Shown piece after piece: positions 1 through 5,828 of a stretch of 7,795 bases of DNA. Location: positions 1 to 7,795 of the forward strand of contig JASHTQ010000702.1 in NCBI GenBank assembly GCA_030040475.1, given 5' to 3'. A program made the translations under genes and the position numbers. Position 1 is the stretch's first letter; every line of letters starts with the position of its first letter. The notes under the pieces were generated by a model. It saw nothing but the letters and a program-made list of their open reading frames with translations. It had not been told where the DNA came from and searched no databases. The stretch comes from Streptosporangiaceae bacterium (GTDB lineage: Bacteria; Actinomycetota; Actinomycetes; Streptosporangiales; Streptosporangiaceae).

Positions 1-762
1 AAGGTCCGCACGCTGCCGCGGGATAACGAGCTGCGCTCCGCGGCCTGCGAGATACTCGTGGACCGCTACCAGAAGCTGGTCCGTTCGTGCGTGCGGCAAT
101 ACCGCGGCAGCCCCGAGCCCACCGAGGACCTGATGCAGGTCGGGTACGTCGGCTTGCTCAAGGCGATCAACAATTACGACCCCGAGGTCGGCGACAGCCT
201 GTCCGCCTACGCGCAGCCCTGCGTGAGCGGCGAGATCAAGCGTCATTTCCGCGACAAGCGGTGGCAGATCCACGTCCGCAGGTCCGCCCAGGAGCTGCTG
301 CTCGAGCTGCGCAAGGCGAACGAGGAGCTCACCCAGCAACTCGGCCGGGCGCCGGCCGAGGATGAACTCGCCGAGCGGCTCGGCGTCAGCCAGGACGACA
401 TGGTCGAGGCGCGTCAGGCGGACCTGGTGTTCAGCACGTACTCGCTGGACGCCCCGCTGTCCGATCGGGACGACCCGGCGCTGCTCGCCGACGTGCTCGG
501 CGACGACGACCCGGGCGTCTCGCACACGATCGACATGGAATCGGTGAACGCGCACTGGGACGAGCTGCCCGAGCGCGAGCAGCGCATCCTCGTCATGCGC
601 TTCTACGGAAACCTCACCCAGACCGAGATCGGTGATCGGCTCGGCATCTCGCAGATGCACGTGTCCAGGCTCCTGGCCAGGGCACTGGCCCACCTGAGGA
701 GCCGGCTGCTGGATTCGGCGGAGGCCGCCGACGCGCCGCTCGAGCCGGCCGGGACGGCCTGA
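1..762 (+). CDS. SigB/SigF-family RNA polymerase sigma factor, 5'-truncated by window edge
   Basis: This is an alternative sigma factor that directs RNA polymerase to general-stress or developmental promoters. The frame is open from base 1, so the true start lies upstream; 253 residues are visible. Visible residues 20-95 hold region 2, with the core-binding DLMQVGYVGLLKAI segment (about 43-56) and the GEIKRHFRDKRW block (about 77-88) that recognises the -10 element. Residues about 113-135 form region 3 (LGRAPAEDELAERLGVS). Residues about 187-235 form region 4 with the helix-turn-helix LTQTEIGDRLGISQMHVSRLLAR. The GEIKRHFRDK and GISQMHVSRLLAR blocks are typical of the SigB/SigF/SigG group rather than ECF or primary sigma factors. 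Just after the HFRDK block the usual VPRR is replaced by VRRS, and the segment before GEIKRH reads AQPCVS rather than the common ATPTIV. A membrane-protein gene follows after 32 bases and is probably co-transcribed. Family is certain; which paralogue (SigB, F or G) cannot be decided from this. Confidence 0.95.
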   Translation, partial: KVRTLPRDNELRSAACEILVDRYQKLVRSCVRQYRGSPEPTEDLMQVGYVGLLKAINNYDPEVGDSLSAYAQPCVSGEIKRHFRDKRWQIHVRRSAQELLLELRKANEELTQQLGRAPAEDELAERLGVSQDDMVEARQADLVFSTYSLDAPLSDRDDPALLADVLGDDDPGVSHTIDMESVNAHWDELPEREQRILVMRFYGNLTQTEIGDRLGISQMHVSRLLARALAHLRSRLLDSAEAADAPLEPAGTA

Positions 763-794
763 GGCCAGGACGCCATCACCGCGGAAGGATACTC

Positions 795-1193
795 ATGAAA
801 ACCGGTGTAGGACTGCTTCTGATCGGAGTCGGGGCGATCCTGGCGTTCGCCGTGACCACCAACACCTCCGTCTTCAACCTGCACACGGCCGGCTACGTGC
901 TCATGATCATCGGCCTGTTCGGCCTGGTGATCCCGCGGCGCGGCTACGGCTGGGTCGGCCGGCGGCTTTTCGTCCGGCAGGCCCGCTGGCGTCCCGCGAG
1001 CCGGGTGGTGGAGGACGTGACCTACCCGGTCTACGACCGCAATCCGGCCAACACCAGGGTCCGGGCCGGCCTGCCCGCTCCCGGCGCCCTCGGCAGCCAG
1101 GAGGCAGCGGCCCACATCGACGCGACGCGCGACCTGTCGACGGAGGTCCGCCCGGGCGAGACCGAGATCGTCGAGGACGTCTACGAGGACTGA
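795..1193 (+). CDS. small two-helix membrane protein with acidic cytoplasmic-type tail
   Basis: This 132-residue protein has two predicted membrane helices near its N-terminus (about 3-21 and 31-47), then a basic patch (PRRGYGWVGRRLF, about 48-59) and a roughly 70-residue soluble tail that ends strongly acidic (ETEIVEDVYED). The N-terminal hairpin resembles small actinobacterial membrane proteins annotated as DUF6458; I make that link from memory, with moderate confidence. The start is supported by GGAAGGA at 783-789, five bases before the ATG. It lies 32 bases after the sigma-factor stop with no visible terminator or promoter between, so an operon with the sigma gene is likely. Its last 13 bases overlap the 3' end of the convergent phosphatase gene. 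Its function is unknown; a role in the stress response is inferred only from position. Confidence 0.85.
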   Translation: MKTGVGLLLIGVGAILAFAVTTNTSVFNLHTAGYVLMIIGLFGLVIPRRGYGWVGRRLFVRQARWRPASRVVEDVTYPVYDRNPANTRVRAGLPAPGALGSQEAAAHIDATRDLSTEVRPGETEIVEDVYED

Positions 1194-3100
1194 CGGTCCC
1201 CGGCCGGCGGGGATCCCACCCTTGCCACCAGGATGGTCATGTCGTCCCGCAGTTCTTCCTGGGAGAAGCTTGCCACCAGGCCCTGGACCATCCTGGCGAC
1301 CTCGGCGGCGGAGCGGCCGGCCAGGCCGGCCAGCTCGTCGGCGAGCCTTTCCTCGAAGTAGCGCATGTCCGCGCTGCGCGCTTCTGTGACCCCGTCGGAA
1401 TAAAAGAAGAGCAGGTCGCCGGTCGCGAGCTCGAGCTCCTCGCGTTCGGGGTCGGCCTGCGGGAACAGCCCGAGCGGCAGGCCTCCTCCGGTCAGCACGT
1501 CGACGCGGCCGTCGGGATGGACGAGCGCGGGTCCCGGATGTCCGGCGCTCGCGAGGTCTACCCGGACGTGCCGGCCATCCCACCGCAGGTAGGCCAGCTT
1601 GGCGGTGACGAAGCGATCCTCGTAGTCGCCGGCCAGCATGATCTCGTTGACCTTGGCAAGCACGTCCACGGGGTCGGGATTCCAGTGGGCGAGCACCCGG
1701 ATCGCGTGCCGCGCGGCCGCGGTCATCGCGGCGGCCTCCTGTCCCTTGCCGCACACGTCGCCGACGGTGATCGCCCAGCCGCCGGAGACCGGGAAGACGT
1801 CGTAGAAGTCGCCGCTGACCTCCAGGCCCTCGCTGGCCGGCAGGTAAGCGGCGGACAGGTCGAGCCCGGGCACGTCGGGCAGCCTGGCCGGGAGCAGGCT
1901 GCCCTGCAGCGCCTCGGCCACCGACGACCTGTGCCGGAACATCCTGTCGACCCGGATCGCGACGCCGAGATGCTCGCCGAGTTGCTCTGCGAGCCCCAGG
2001 TCGGCGATCTCGAAGTGACCCTCGGCGGCAACCCTGCCGAGGGTCAGCACGCCGTATCCGGTGACGCCGTCCGAGATCGGGACGCTCAGCAGCGAGGTCA
2101 CGCCGATCATCATGAGCAGCGGCGTCCCGTCGGAGTCTGTGCCGAGAACCGCGGTGTCGTCCGCGTGCGCCAGCAGCACGGACTTGGCCGCGGCGTGGAC
2201 CTGCGCCGGAACCGAGCCGGGCTCGGGGTCCGCCGCGCGCACCCTCCTGGCCAGCTCCTCGGACGCCCCGTTGTGCGGCCCGACCACGAACTGGCGCCGC
2301 AGCCGGCCCGCCCGCTCGACGTCGACGATCACCCAGCTGGCGATGTCGCCCGCCAGCAGCCTCGCGCAGCGCTGCAGCGTGACGGCCTCGCTGAAGGTGC
2401 TGTTGTCCAGCAGCAGCCTGGTGACCGAGGTGACCATGTCCATCCGGCGGGTCATCGACTGAACCGCCGCGTCGGCGCCGCCGCGGCGATGGCGGGAGGT
2501 CGTGCCGTCGGGTCCCGCCGCCGGGGCGGGAGCCGGATCGGTCACCGTCACCACGAGCAGGCGCGCGCCGTCCTGCAGCGTGGTGACGCCCGCCATCAGG
2601 CTCGCGTCGAACGGCCCGGCCGGCCCCAGCAGCCTGCACTCGACCCGCTTGGCCTTCCCGGTCCTTGCCACGGCGGCCAGCTGGCTCTGCACCGCCGCGC
2701 GCGACGGCAGGTCCACGAATGCGGTCAGCAGCCTGCCGGTCGCATAACCCGGCGAGGCGCCGATCAGCTCGCCGGCCCTGCCGTTGGCGCGGCGCACCGT
2801 GCCGTCGGGCTCGAGCACGAACAGCGGGGCCGGCGCGCTCTGGAAGACGGCCCTCAGCAGGCCCCGTTCGGCCGACGAGTCCGGCGAGGCCTCTCGGGTC
2901 TTCTGGTCCGGTTCTTCCGCACCTGCCTCGGTCAGCCTGGTCATTACCTCGGCAGCCGCGTCAAGCTCGGCGAACGCCGCGTCGAGCAGCGCCCGCGGAT
3001 CCGCGCCCGGCATGGCGGCCGCTTGCCGCAAGGCCTCGCGCCGCCCGGCCAGATCGGCGAAATCAGCGTGCGAGGCGCTCGGCCTGGTGTCCTGGGGCAT
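1181..3100 (-). CDS. PAS-GAF-PP2C (SpoIIE/RsbU-type) serine phosphatase
   Basis: This is a soluble sensor phosphatase of 639 residues. Family members remove phosphate from anti-anti-sigma (STAS) proteins, which frees a SigB/SigF-type sigma factor from its anti-sigma kinase. Domains from the ATG at 3100: a helical N-terminus (1-80), a PAS domain (about 81-189), a GAF domain (about 224-384), a linker with the SLLPARLPDVPGLDLSAAY pattern typical of this family (about 401-419), and a PP2C_SIG domain (about 425-628). The metal-ligand motifs are intact: SGDFYD (429-434), VGDVCGKG (446-453), SAGHPGP (518-524), SDGVTEA (568-574) and RDDMTIL (618-624), so it should be active. There are no membrane helices and no HATPase kinase domain. 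I chose the ATG at 3100 because AGGAG lies just before it, though only two bases away; a GTG at 3163 is in frame but has no ribosome binding site. Pairing with the neighbouring sigma factor is inferred. Confidence 0.95.
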   Translation of the reverse strand: MPQDTRPSASHADFADLAGRREALRQAAAMPGADPRALLDAAFAELDAAAEVMTRLTEAGAEEPDQKTREASPDSSAERGLLRAVFQSAPAPLFVLEPDGTVRRANGRAGELIGASPGYATGRLLTAFVDLPSRAAVQSQLAAVARTGKAKRVECRLLGPAGPFDASLMAGVTTLQDGARLLVVTVTDPAPAPAAGPDGTTSRHRRGGADAAVQSMTRRMDMVTSVTRLLLDNSTFSEAVTLQRCARLLAGDIASWVIVDVERAGRLRRQFVVGPHNGASEELARRVRAADPEPGSVPAQVHAAAKSVLLAHADDTAVLGTDSDGTPLLMMIGVTSLLSVPISDGVTGYGVLTLGRVAAEGHFEIADLGLAEQLGEHLGVAIRVDRMFRHRSSVAEALQGSLLPARLPDVPGLDLSAAYLPASEGLEVSGDFYDVFPVSGGWAITVGDVCGKGQEAAAMTAAARHAIRVLAHWNPDPVDVLAKVNEIMLAGDYEDRFVTAKLAYLRWDGRHVRVDLASAGHPGPALVHPDGRVDVLTGGGLPLGLFPQADPEREELELATGDLLFFYSDGVTEARSADMRYFEERLADELAGLAGRSAAEVARMVQGLVASFSQEELRDDMTILVARVGSPPAGDRQSS

Positions 3101-3102
3101 GT

Positions 3103-3107
3103 CTCCT
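3103..3107 (-). promoter_or_regulatory. ribosome binding site deciding the phosphatase start
   Basis: AGGAG on the minus strand lies two bases before the ATG at 3098-3100. The spacing is short, but the in-frame upstream GTG (3161-3163) has no purine-rich stretch before it, so this favours the ATG. Confidence 0.5.
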
Positions 3108-3251
3108 GATCGTCCCTGGTAGGTGGCGCAGGCCCGACGGGGCGGTATCGGGACGCGCAGCACCGGCGTGAACGCGTGGCGGCCCGCAGCCGCTTAAGCG
3201 CAGCCAATTCTACGGTAGGGCCGACGATGACCGGCCGCACACCGACTCCGC

Positions 3252-3269
3252 GTGACGTTTGGCCGTCAC
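3252..3269. repeat. short inverted repeat overlapping the -35 element
   Basis: GTGACG (3252-3257) and CGTCAC (3264-3269) form a perfect 6-bp inverted repeat with a six-base spacer. It spans the GTTT -35 element of the predicted promoter for the 52-residue membrane protein. It could be an operator half-site pair, or chance. Confidence 0.4.
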
Positions 3270-3279
3270 CCGCGGGGTA
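3257..3279 (+). promoter_or_regulatory. SigB/SigF-type promoter for the 52-residue membrane protein
   Basis: GTTT (3257-3260), 14 bases, then GGGTA (3275-3279) match the known consensus for SigB/SigF-type sigma factors in actinomycetes and Bacillus (GTTT, 14-16 bases, GGGTA). Transcription would start near 3286-3288, leaving a leader of about 33 bases that carries a strong ribosome binding site. The rest of the 219-base divergent gap (3101-3319) holds only a weak -10-like TAGAAT on the minus strand (3207-3212) with no convincing -35, so how the phosphatase is transcribed is not clear. Confidence 0.8.
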
Positions 3280-3319
3280 GTGAGAGAGGCGTTACCGACC
3301 GTGAAGGAGGGATGACGCC

Positions 3320-3478
3320 ATGGCGTTGATTTTGCTCATTCTGCTGCTTGCCGTGCTCCTCGGCGGGCTCGGATTCGCGCTGCACGCCTTGTGGTGGATC
3401 GCGGCGGTCGTGCTTATCGCCTGGCTGGTCGGATTCGCTGTCCGGGCCGGCGAGGGAAGCCGCTGGTACAGGTGGTAG
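3320..3478 (+). CDS. 52-residue hydrophobic membrane protein
   Basis: This very small protein consists of two hydrophobic stretches (about 2-20 and 23-41) separated by a short LHALWW turn, followed by a short tail that ends RWYRW. Proteins of this size and pattern are common in actinomycetes and are usually annotated simply as hydrophobic protein; I know of no assigned function. The ATG is supported by AAGGAGG (3304-3310) nine bases upstream. A sequence match to a SigB/SigF-type promoter lies 41 bases before the start, so it is probably a general-stress gene that acts in the cytoplasmic membrane. It converges on the GlsB-like gene, with a strong hairpin in the 60-base gap between them. Both proteins end in W-x-x-W. 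Confidence 0.88.
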   Translation: MALILLILLLAVLLGGLGFALHALWWIAAVVLIAWLVGFAVRAGEGSRWYRW

Positions 3479-3494
3479 GACCAGGCCTACACGG

Positions 3495-3530
3495 GGGATC
3501 CGCCGGAGCGCTTGGCGCCCGGCGGATCCC
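3495..3530. terminator. bidirectional hairpin terminator between convergent genes
   Basis: The arms 3495-3506 (GGGATCCGCCGG) and 3519-3530 are a perfect 12-bp inverted repeat. Inside, 3508-3511 and 3515-3518 add four more pairs around a TTG loop, with one bulged A. It sits between the stops of two convergent genes (3478 and 3539). Only a weak T-rich run (GGTTTCT) follows on the plus strand and none on the minus strand, which is common in GC-rich actinomycetes. Confidence 0.75.
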
Positions 3531-3538
3531 GGTTTCTG

Positions 3539-3853
3539 CTACCAGTGCAGCCAGCCTGCCCGGCGACCGCGGTAACGGGACCTGGACCCGCGGTACCGCC
3601 CGTAGCCTCGGGTGGTGAACGCGCTGACCAGCAGCGCCGCCGCCACCAGCGCGACGATAAAGGTAATCACGGTGTGCCCGGCGCCGAGAATCGCCGCGGT
3701 GAGGAACCCGCCGACCAGCGCGGCCACGATGCCGATGAGCATGGTCAGCAGCAGCCCGATATGCTGGCGGCCGGGCACGAGCAGCCGCGCGAGCCCGCCG
3801 ATCACCAGCCCGATGATTAGCCACGTGATGATCACGGAAGCTGTGAGCGTCAT
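3539..3853 (-). CDS. GlsB/YeaQ/YmgE-type (transglycosylase-associated) stress membrane protein
   Basis: This 104-residue integral membrane protein has three predicted helices (about 5-26, 32-55 and 59-80). The family pattern is clear: IIGLVIGGLARLLVPGRQ followed by IGLLLTMLIGIVAALVGGF, as in the transglycosylase-associated family (Pfam Transgly_assoc), whose members are linked to envelope and acid stress. The exact biochemical role is not known. An unusual C-terminal tail (about 81-104) is rich in Arg, Tyr and Gly and ends WLHW; it is probably cytoplasmic and could bind lipid headgroups or nucleic acid. The start is supported by GGAGGGA (3857-3863 region, minus strand) with a seven-base spacer. 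It follows the ANTAR gene by 41 bases. A weak SigB-like promoter overlaps the stop of that gene, so it may be transcribed both by read-through and on its own. Confidence 0.93.
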   Translation of the reverse strand: MTLTASVIITWLIIGLVIGGLARLLVPGRQHIGLLLTMLIGIVAALVGGFLTAAILGAGHTVITFIVALVAAALLVSAFTTRGYGRYRGSRSRYRGRRAGWLHW

Positions 3854-3894
3854 GACAGAGTCCCTCCTAAAATGGCTCTAACGCCGCGAATCAG

Positions 3895-4674
3895 CTACCC
3901 GGGTCGCGATAAATTACTCGCCGCGGAACGCGATCCAGGACCGGTTCTGGCGGAGCGGATGCCGGCCGGGCCCGGCGGCTGCGGATCGCGGCTGCGGTAG
4001 GCGGCCACTACCTCGGTGGCAACCTCGGTGACCTTGACATGGCGGCGCTGCGACTCCTGGCGGAGCCGACGCAGCGCGTCGTCGGCGTCGCAGCCGAGCG
4101 CGTGCATGAGGATGCCCTTGGCCTGGTCGACAACCGATCGCGCGACCACGGCGTCCTTGAGCTGACTGGCCGTCCGCTGGGCCTGATGGTAGGCGGTGGC
4201 GTTCGCGAGCATCGCGACGCCGAACGCGGCCAGCGCGTCGGCCATGGGATCGGCGTCAGCGTCGAGAACGCCAGGGCGCACGGCGAACAGCGAAAGCACC
4301 AGGGCGCCCCGCGGGAAGTCGCGGACGAGGTGCAGCGAGCACCGCACCCCGCGGCGCAGCGCCGCGTCCGCGTACTCCGGCCAGCGCGTTTCCTGCAGCG
4401 TATCGGGGCAGCTTACGGCGAGGCCCGTGGTGGCGACCTGGACGAGCGGGCCGCGGCCGGCCCGCAGCTGGAGGTCGGCGAGCTCAGCCAGGTCCGGGTG
4501 GGTCGACGCGGCGGTGACCACGTCGCCGTCCGACCAGATTGCCGCGTGCGCCCCGGAGCAGGAGGGCACCTGCCAGGCGGCCAGCTCGGCGAGCTTGTTC
4601 AGCGGCCTGGCCTCGCCTCCGCTGGTGAGGTTCAGCAGTTCCGCCGCCTCGTGCCCCAGATGCTCGATCGGCAC
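3895..4674 (-). CDS. GAF-ANTAR domain regulator (RNA-binding antiterminator type)
   Basis: This is a 259-residue soluble regulator. A GAF domain (about 23-163) is followed by an ANTAR domain (about 171-229) with the typical block RSVVDQAKGILM (179-190) and the three-helix pattern down to VATEVVAAYRSR. ANTAR domains bind paired RNA stem-loops and prevent transcription termination; here the GAF domain would provide the sensory input. The last 30 residues are Pro/Ser/Arg-rich and look disordered. I chose the GTG at 4672-4674 because GGAGG ends five bases before it (4680-4684); the frame stays open to a TTG at 4755, but that would overlap the upstream gene by 62 bases. It lies 19 bases after the membrane-protein gene, so the two form an operon, probably under the SigB-type promoter at 5343-5366. 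Confidence 0.93.
   Translation of the reverse strand: MPIEHLGHEAAELLNLTSGGEARPLNKLAELAAWQVPSCSGAHAAIWSDGDVVTAASTHPDLAELADLQLRAGRGPLVQVATTGLAVSCPDTLQETRWPEYADAALRRGVRCSLHLVRDFPRGALVLSLFAVRPGVLDADADPMADALAAFGVAMLANATAYHQAQRTASQLKDAVVARSVVDQAKGILMHALGCDADDALRRLRQESQRRHVKVTEVATEVVAAYRSRDPQPPGPAGIRSARTGPGSRSAASNLSRPG
3896..3919 (-). promoter_or_regulatory. possible SigB/SigF-type promoter before the GlsB-like gene
   Basis: On the minus strand GAGT (3916-3919), 15 bases, then GGGTA (3896-3900). The -10 is perfect and the -35 fits only the looser Streptomyces form GNNT. The -10 overlaps the TAG stop of the ANTAR gene and lies about 42 bases before the GlsB-like ATG. Confidence 0.4.
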
Positions 4675-4677
4675 AGG

Positions 4678-4684
4678 CCCCTCC
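4678..4684 (-). promoter_or_regulatory. ribosome binding site deciding the GTG start of the ANTAR gene
   Basis: GGAGGGG on the minus strand lies three bases before the GTG at 4672-4674 (core GGAGG at five bases). It fits in the 19-base gap after the upstream stop and argues against the longer TTG-initiated frame. Confidence 0.7.
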
Positions 4685-4693
4685 GTCCCTGGC

Positions 4694-5281
4694 TCATTTG
4701 TAACACATCGCGGGCGGGCTCCGCGTTCCGGCGGCGCCGCTTGGCGACGGCACAAATGGCAGCTTCGCGCCCGTCTTCGCGGCGGCGCGCACGGTCAGCG
4801 CGATGGCGGCACAGGAGACCCCGACCAGGCCGGTACCGGAGAGCACCGCCGCGCCCTTCGGGTCCTTCGAGCCCTTGGACCCTGAGGTCGCCTGCCCGGA
4901 CGTCGCCTGCCCGGACGTCGCCTTCCCCGAGGTCTGGGTCTGGCACGAGGATCGGGTCACCCAGGGCGAGCCGCCGAAGGCCGCCGAGCCGGAACCGCAG
5001 GTCGTGAGCCCGTGCGCGCTGCCGCCGAGCAGCACCCCGGCGACCACCATGATGAACAGGACGGGAATCAGCGCCATCGCGTACATGGCTCGGCCCGATT
5101 GCCCGGCGCCGGCGTGCAGGTTGCGCCATCGCCGCCGCTTCAGCGGTTCCGCGCCGACGGGCTCGGTGCCCTCGTGGAGCCGGGCGAAGATCGCGTACAT
5201 GGACGCCATGTGGGGCTCGCTCTCCTGCAGCGTGCGCTCCATGCCGTCGAGCACGCGCTGCTGACCAGCGGGCAGGCTCAT
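4694..5281 (-). CDS. two-helix membrane protein, DUF3040-like N-terminus, extracytoplasmic repeat
   Basis: This is a 195-residue membrane protein of unknown function. Residues 1-45 form an amphipathic helical segment (LPAGQQRVLDGMERTLQ) resembling the start of actinobacterial DUF3040 proteins; I am moderately sure of that link. A basic patch KRRRWRN (48-54) precedes the first membrane helix (about 66-88), which places the N-terminus in the cytoplasm. Residues about 89-143 form an outside loop with two cysteines (95 and 113) that could pair, and a TSGQA-type tandem repeat (118-134) followed by SGSKGSKDPKG. The second helix is at about 144-165. The tail contains two more prolines and Cys193. 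GAAGGA (5286-5291) lies four bases before the ATG. An exact SigB/SigF-type promoter and a perfect hairpin lie upstream, and the ANTAR gene follows after 19 bases. Confidence 0.85.
   Translation of the reverse strand: MSLPAGQQRVLDGMERTLQESEPHMASMYAIFARLHEGTEPVGAEPLKRRRWRNLHAGAGQSGRAMYAMALIPVLFIMVVAGVLLGGSAHGLTTCGSGSAAFGGSPWVTRSSCQTQTSGKATSGQATSGQATSGSKGSKDPKGAAVLSGTGLVGVSCAAIALTVRAAAKTGAKLPFVPSPSGAAGTRSPPAMCYK
4884..4928. repeat. 15-bp tandem repeat, three copies, inside the membrane-protein gene
   Basis: Three in-frame 15-base units (4884-4898, 4899-4913, 4914-4928) differ by only one to a few bases. On the minus strand they encode the TSGKA/TSGQA/TSGQA units of the extracytoplasmic loop. 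A fourth, degenerate unit may follow at 4929-4943. Being in frame, copy number could change without breaking the gene. Confidence 0.85.
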
Positions 5282-5304
5282 CGCATCCTTCTATCTGTCG
5301 CCAC

Positions 5305-5335
5305 GTCCCCGGCCCGCGGCGCGCGGGCCGGGGAC
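5305..5335 (-). promoter_or_regulatory. perfect 14-bp hairpin at the 5' end of the predicted leader
   Basis: Arms 5305-5318 and 5322-5335 (GTCCCCGGCCCGCG and its exact complement) enclose a three-base loop. It lies between the SigB-type -10 element (5343-5347) and the start codon at 5281, beginning almost at the predicted transcription start. It could be a 5' stem-loop stabilising the mRNA, an attenuator, or the terminator of the CBS operon whose last stop is at 5381. No T run follows it on the minus strand. The ribosome binding site (5286-5291) lies outside it. Confidence 0.75.
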
Positions 5336-5342
5336 AATCGCC

Positions 5343-5366
5343 TACCCGGCGGCTGTAGCGGCAAAC
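5343..5366 (-). promoter_or_regulatory. SigB/SigF-type promoter for the membrane protein/ANTAR unit
   Basis: On the minus strand GTTT (5363-5366), 15 bases, then GGGTA (5343-5347): an exact match to the SigB/SigF-type consensus, in a true intergenic gap. Transcription would start near 5335-5337, with a leader of about 55 bases before the ATG at 5281. Confidence 0.8.
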
Positions 5367-5380
5367 GAACGGCCCGTGGC

Positions 5381-5800
5381 TCAGCTGTTGGGCGGCGCGG
5401 CGGAGACGCCGGAGAGGGCGGAGGAGCCGTCGGCCTCCAGCGCCAGGTCCCCGACGGACACCACCCCGACCGGGGTGCCGTCCGCCACGATCGGGATGCG
5501 GCGCACGGCTCGCTCCCTGACCAGCCGGATGGCCTGCGCGACGTCATCGTCCGGGCGCAGCACCGCCAGGTCGGTGCTGCAGATGTCGTGCAGCCGGGTC
5601 GCCACGGGGTCACGGTCCTCCGCGAGCACCCGGACGGTGATGTCCCTGTCCGTGACGAGCCCGTAGAGCCTGCCGTCTTCCATCACCAGGACGGTGCCGA
5701 TGCCCCGTTCGCGCATCGCCCGGGCCGCCGCCGCCACCGATTCGGTTGCGGCCATGCATTCCGGCGCGGGCGACATGATGTCGCGCATTGTCCTTGTCAT
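5381..5800 (-). CDS. two-CBS-domain protein (second of tandem pair)
   Basis: This 139-residue soluble protein consists almost entirely of two CBS domains (about 8-62 and 73-122), which form one Bateman module. Such modules bind adenine nucleotides or related ligands and report energy state. Motifs include DIMSP at the start, GLVTDRDI (47-54) closing the first domain, RRIPIV (100-105) and GVVSVGDLA (112-120) closing the second. There is no attached enzyme, transporter or DNA-binding domain, as in mycobacterial Hrp1, a hypoxia-induced stand-alone CBS protein. A perfect GGAGGTGA lies just before the ATG (three bases, core six). It lies 28 bases after a paralogue and is co-transcribed with it. 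The C-terminal SALSGVSAAPPNS is nearly the same in the paralogue. Confidence 0.94.
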   Translation of the reverse strand: MTRTMRDIMSPAPECMAATESVAAAARAMRERGIGTVLVMEDGRLYGLVTDRDITVRVLAEDRDPVATRLHDICSTDLAVLRPDDDVAQAIRLVRERAVRRIPIVADGTPVGVVSVGDLALEADGSSALSGVSAAPPNS

Positions 5801-5828
5801 GCTTCACCTCCTGCGAAGACCTGCATGG

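Noticed and set aside
603..2639. Long minus-strand open frame of 678 codons overlapping the sigma factor, membrane-protein and phosphatase genes
   Set aside because: Its translation is Arg/Gly/Ala-rich with no domain, and it overlaps a frame with intact PAS, GAF and PP2C motifs. Such frames are expected in GC-rich DNA.
1517..3109. 530-codon plus-strand open frame antisense to the phosphatase
   Set aside because: Low-complexity His/Arg/Gly-rich translation with no recognisable domain; it mirrors the GC-biased third positions of the phosphatase gene.
3207..3212. TAGAAT on the minus strand as a housekeeping -10 for the phosphatase
   Set aside because: No TTGACA-like element 16-18 bases upstream; too weak to list as a promoter.
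4039..5007. 322-codon plus-strand open frame antisense to the ANTAR and membrane-protein genes
   Set aside because: It spans two well-supported minus-strand genes, has no ribosome binding site that I can see, and its end is simple-sequence Arg/Pro/Ser.
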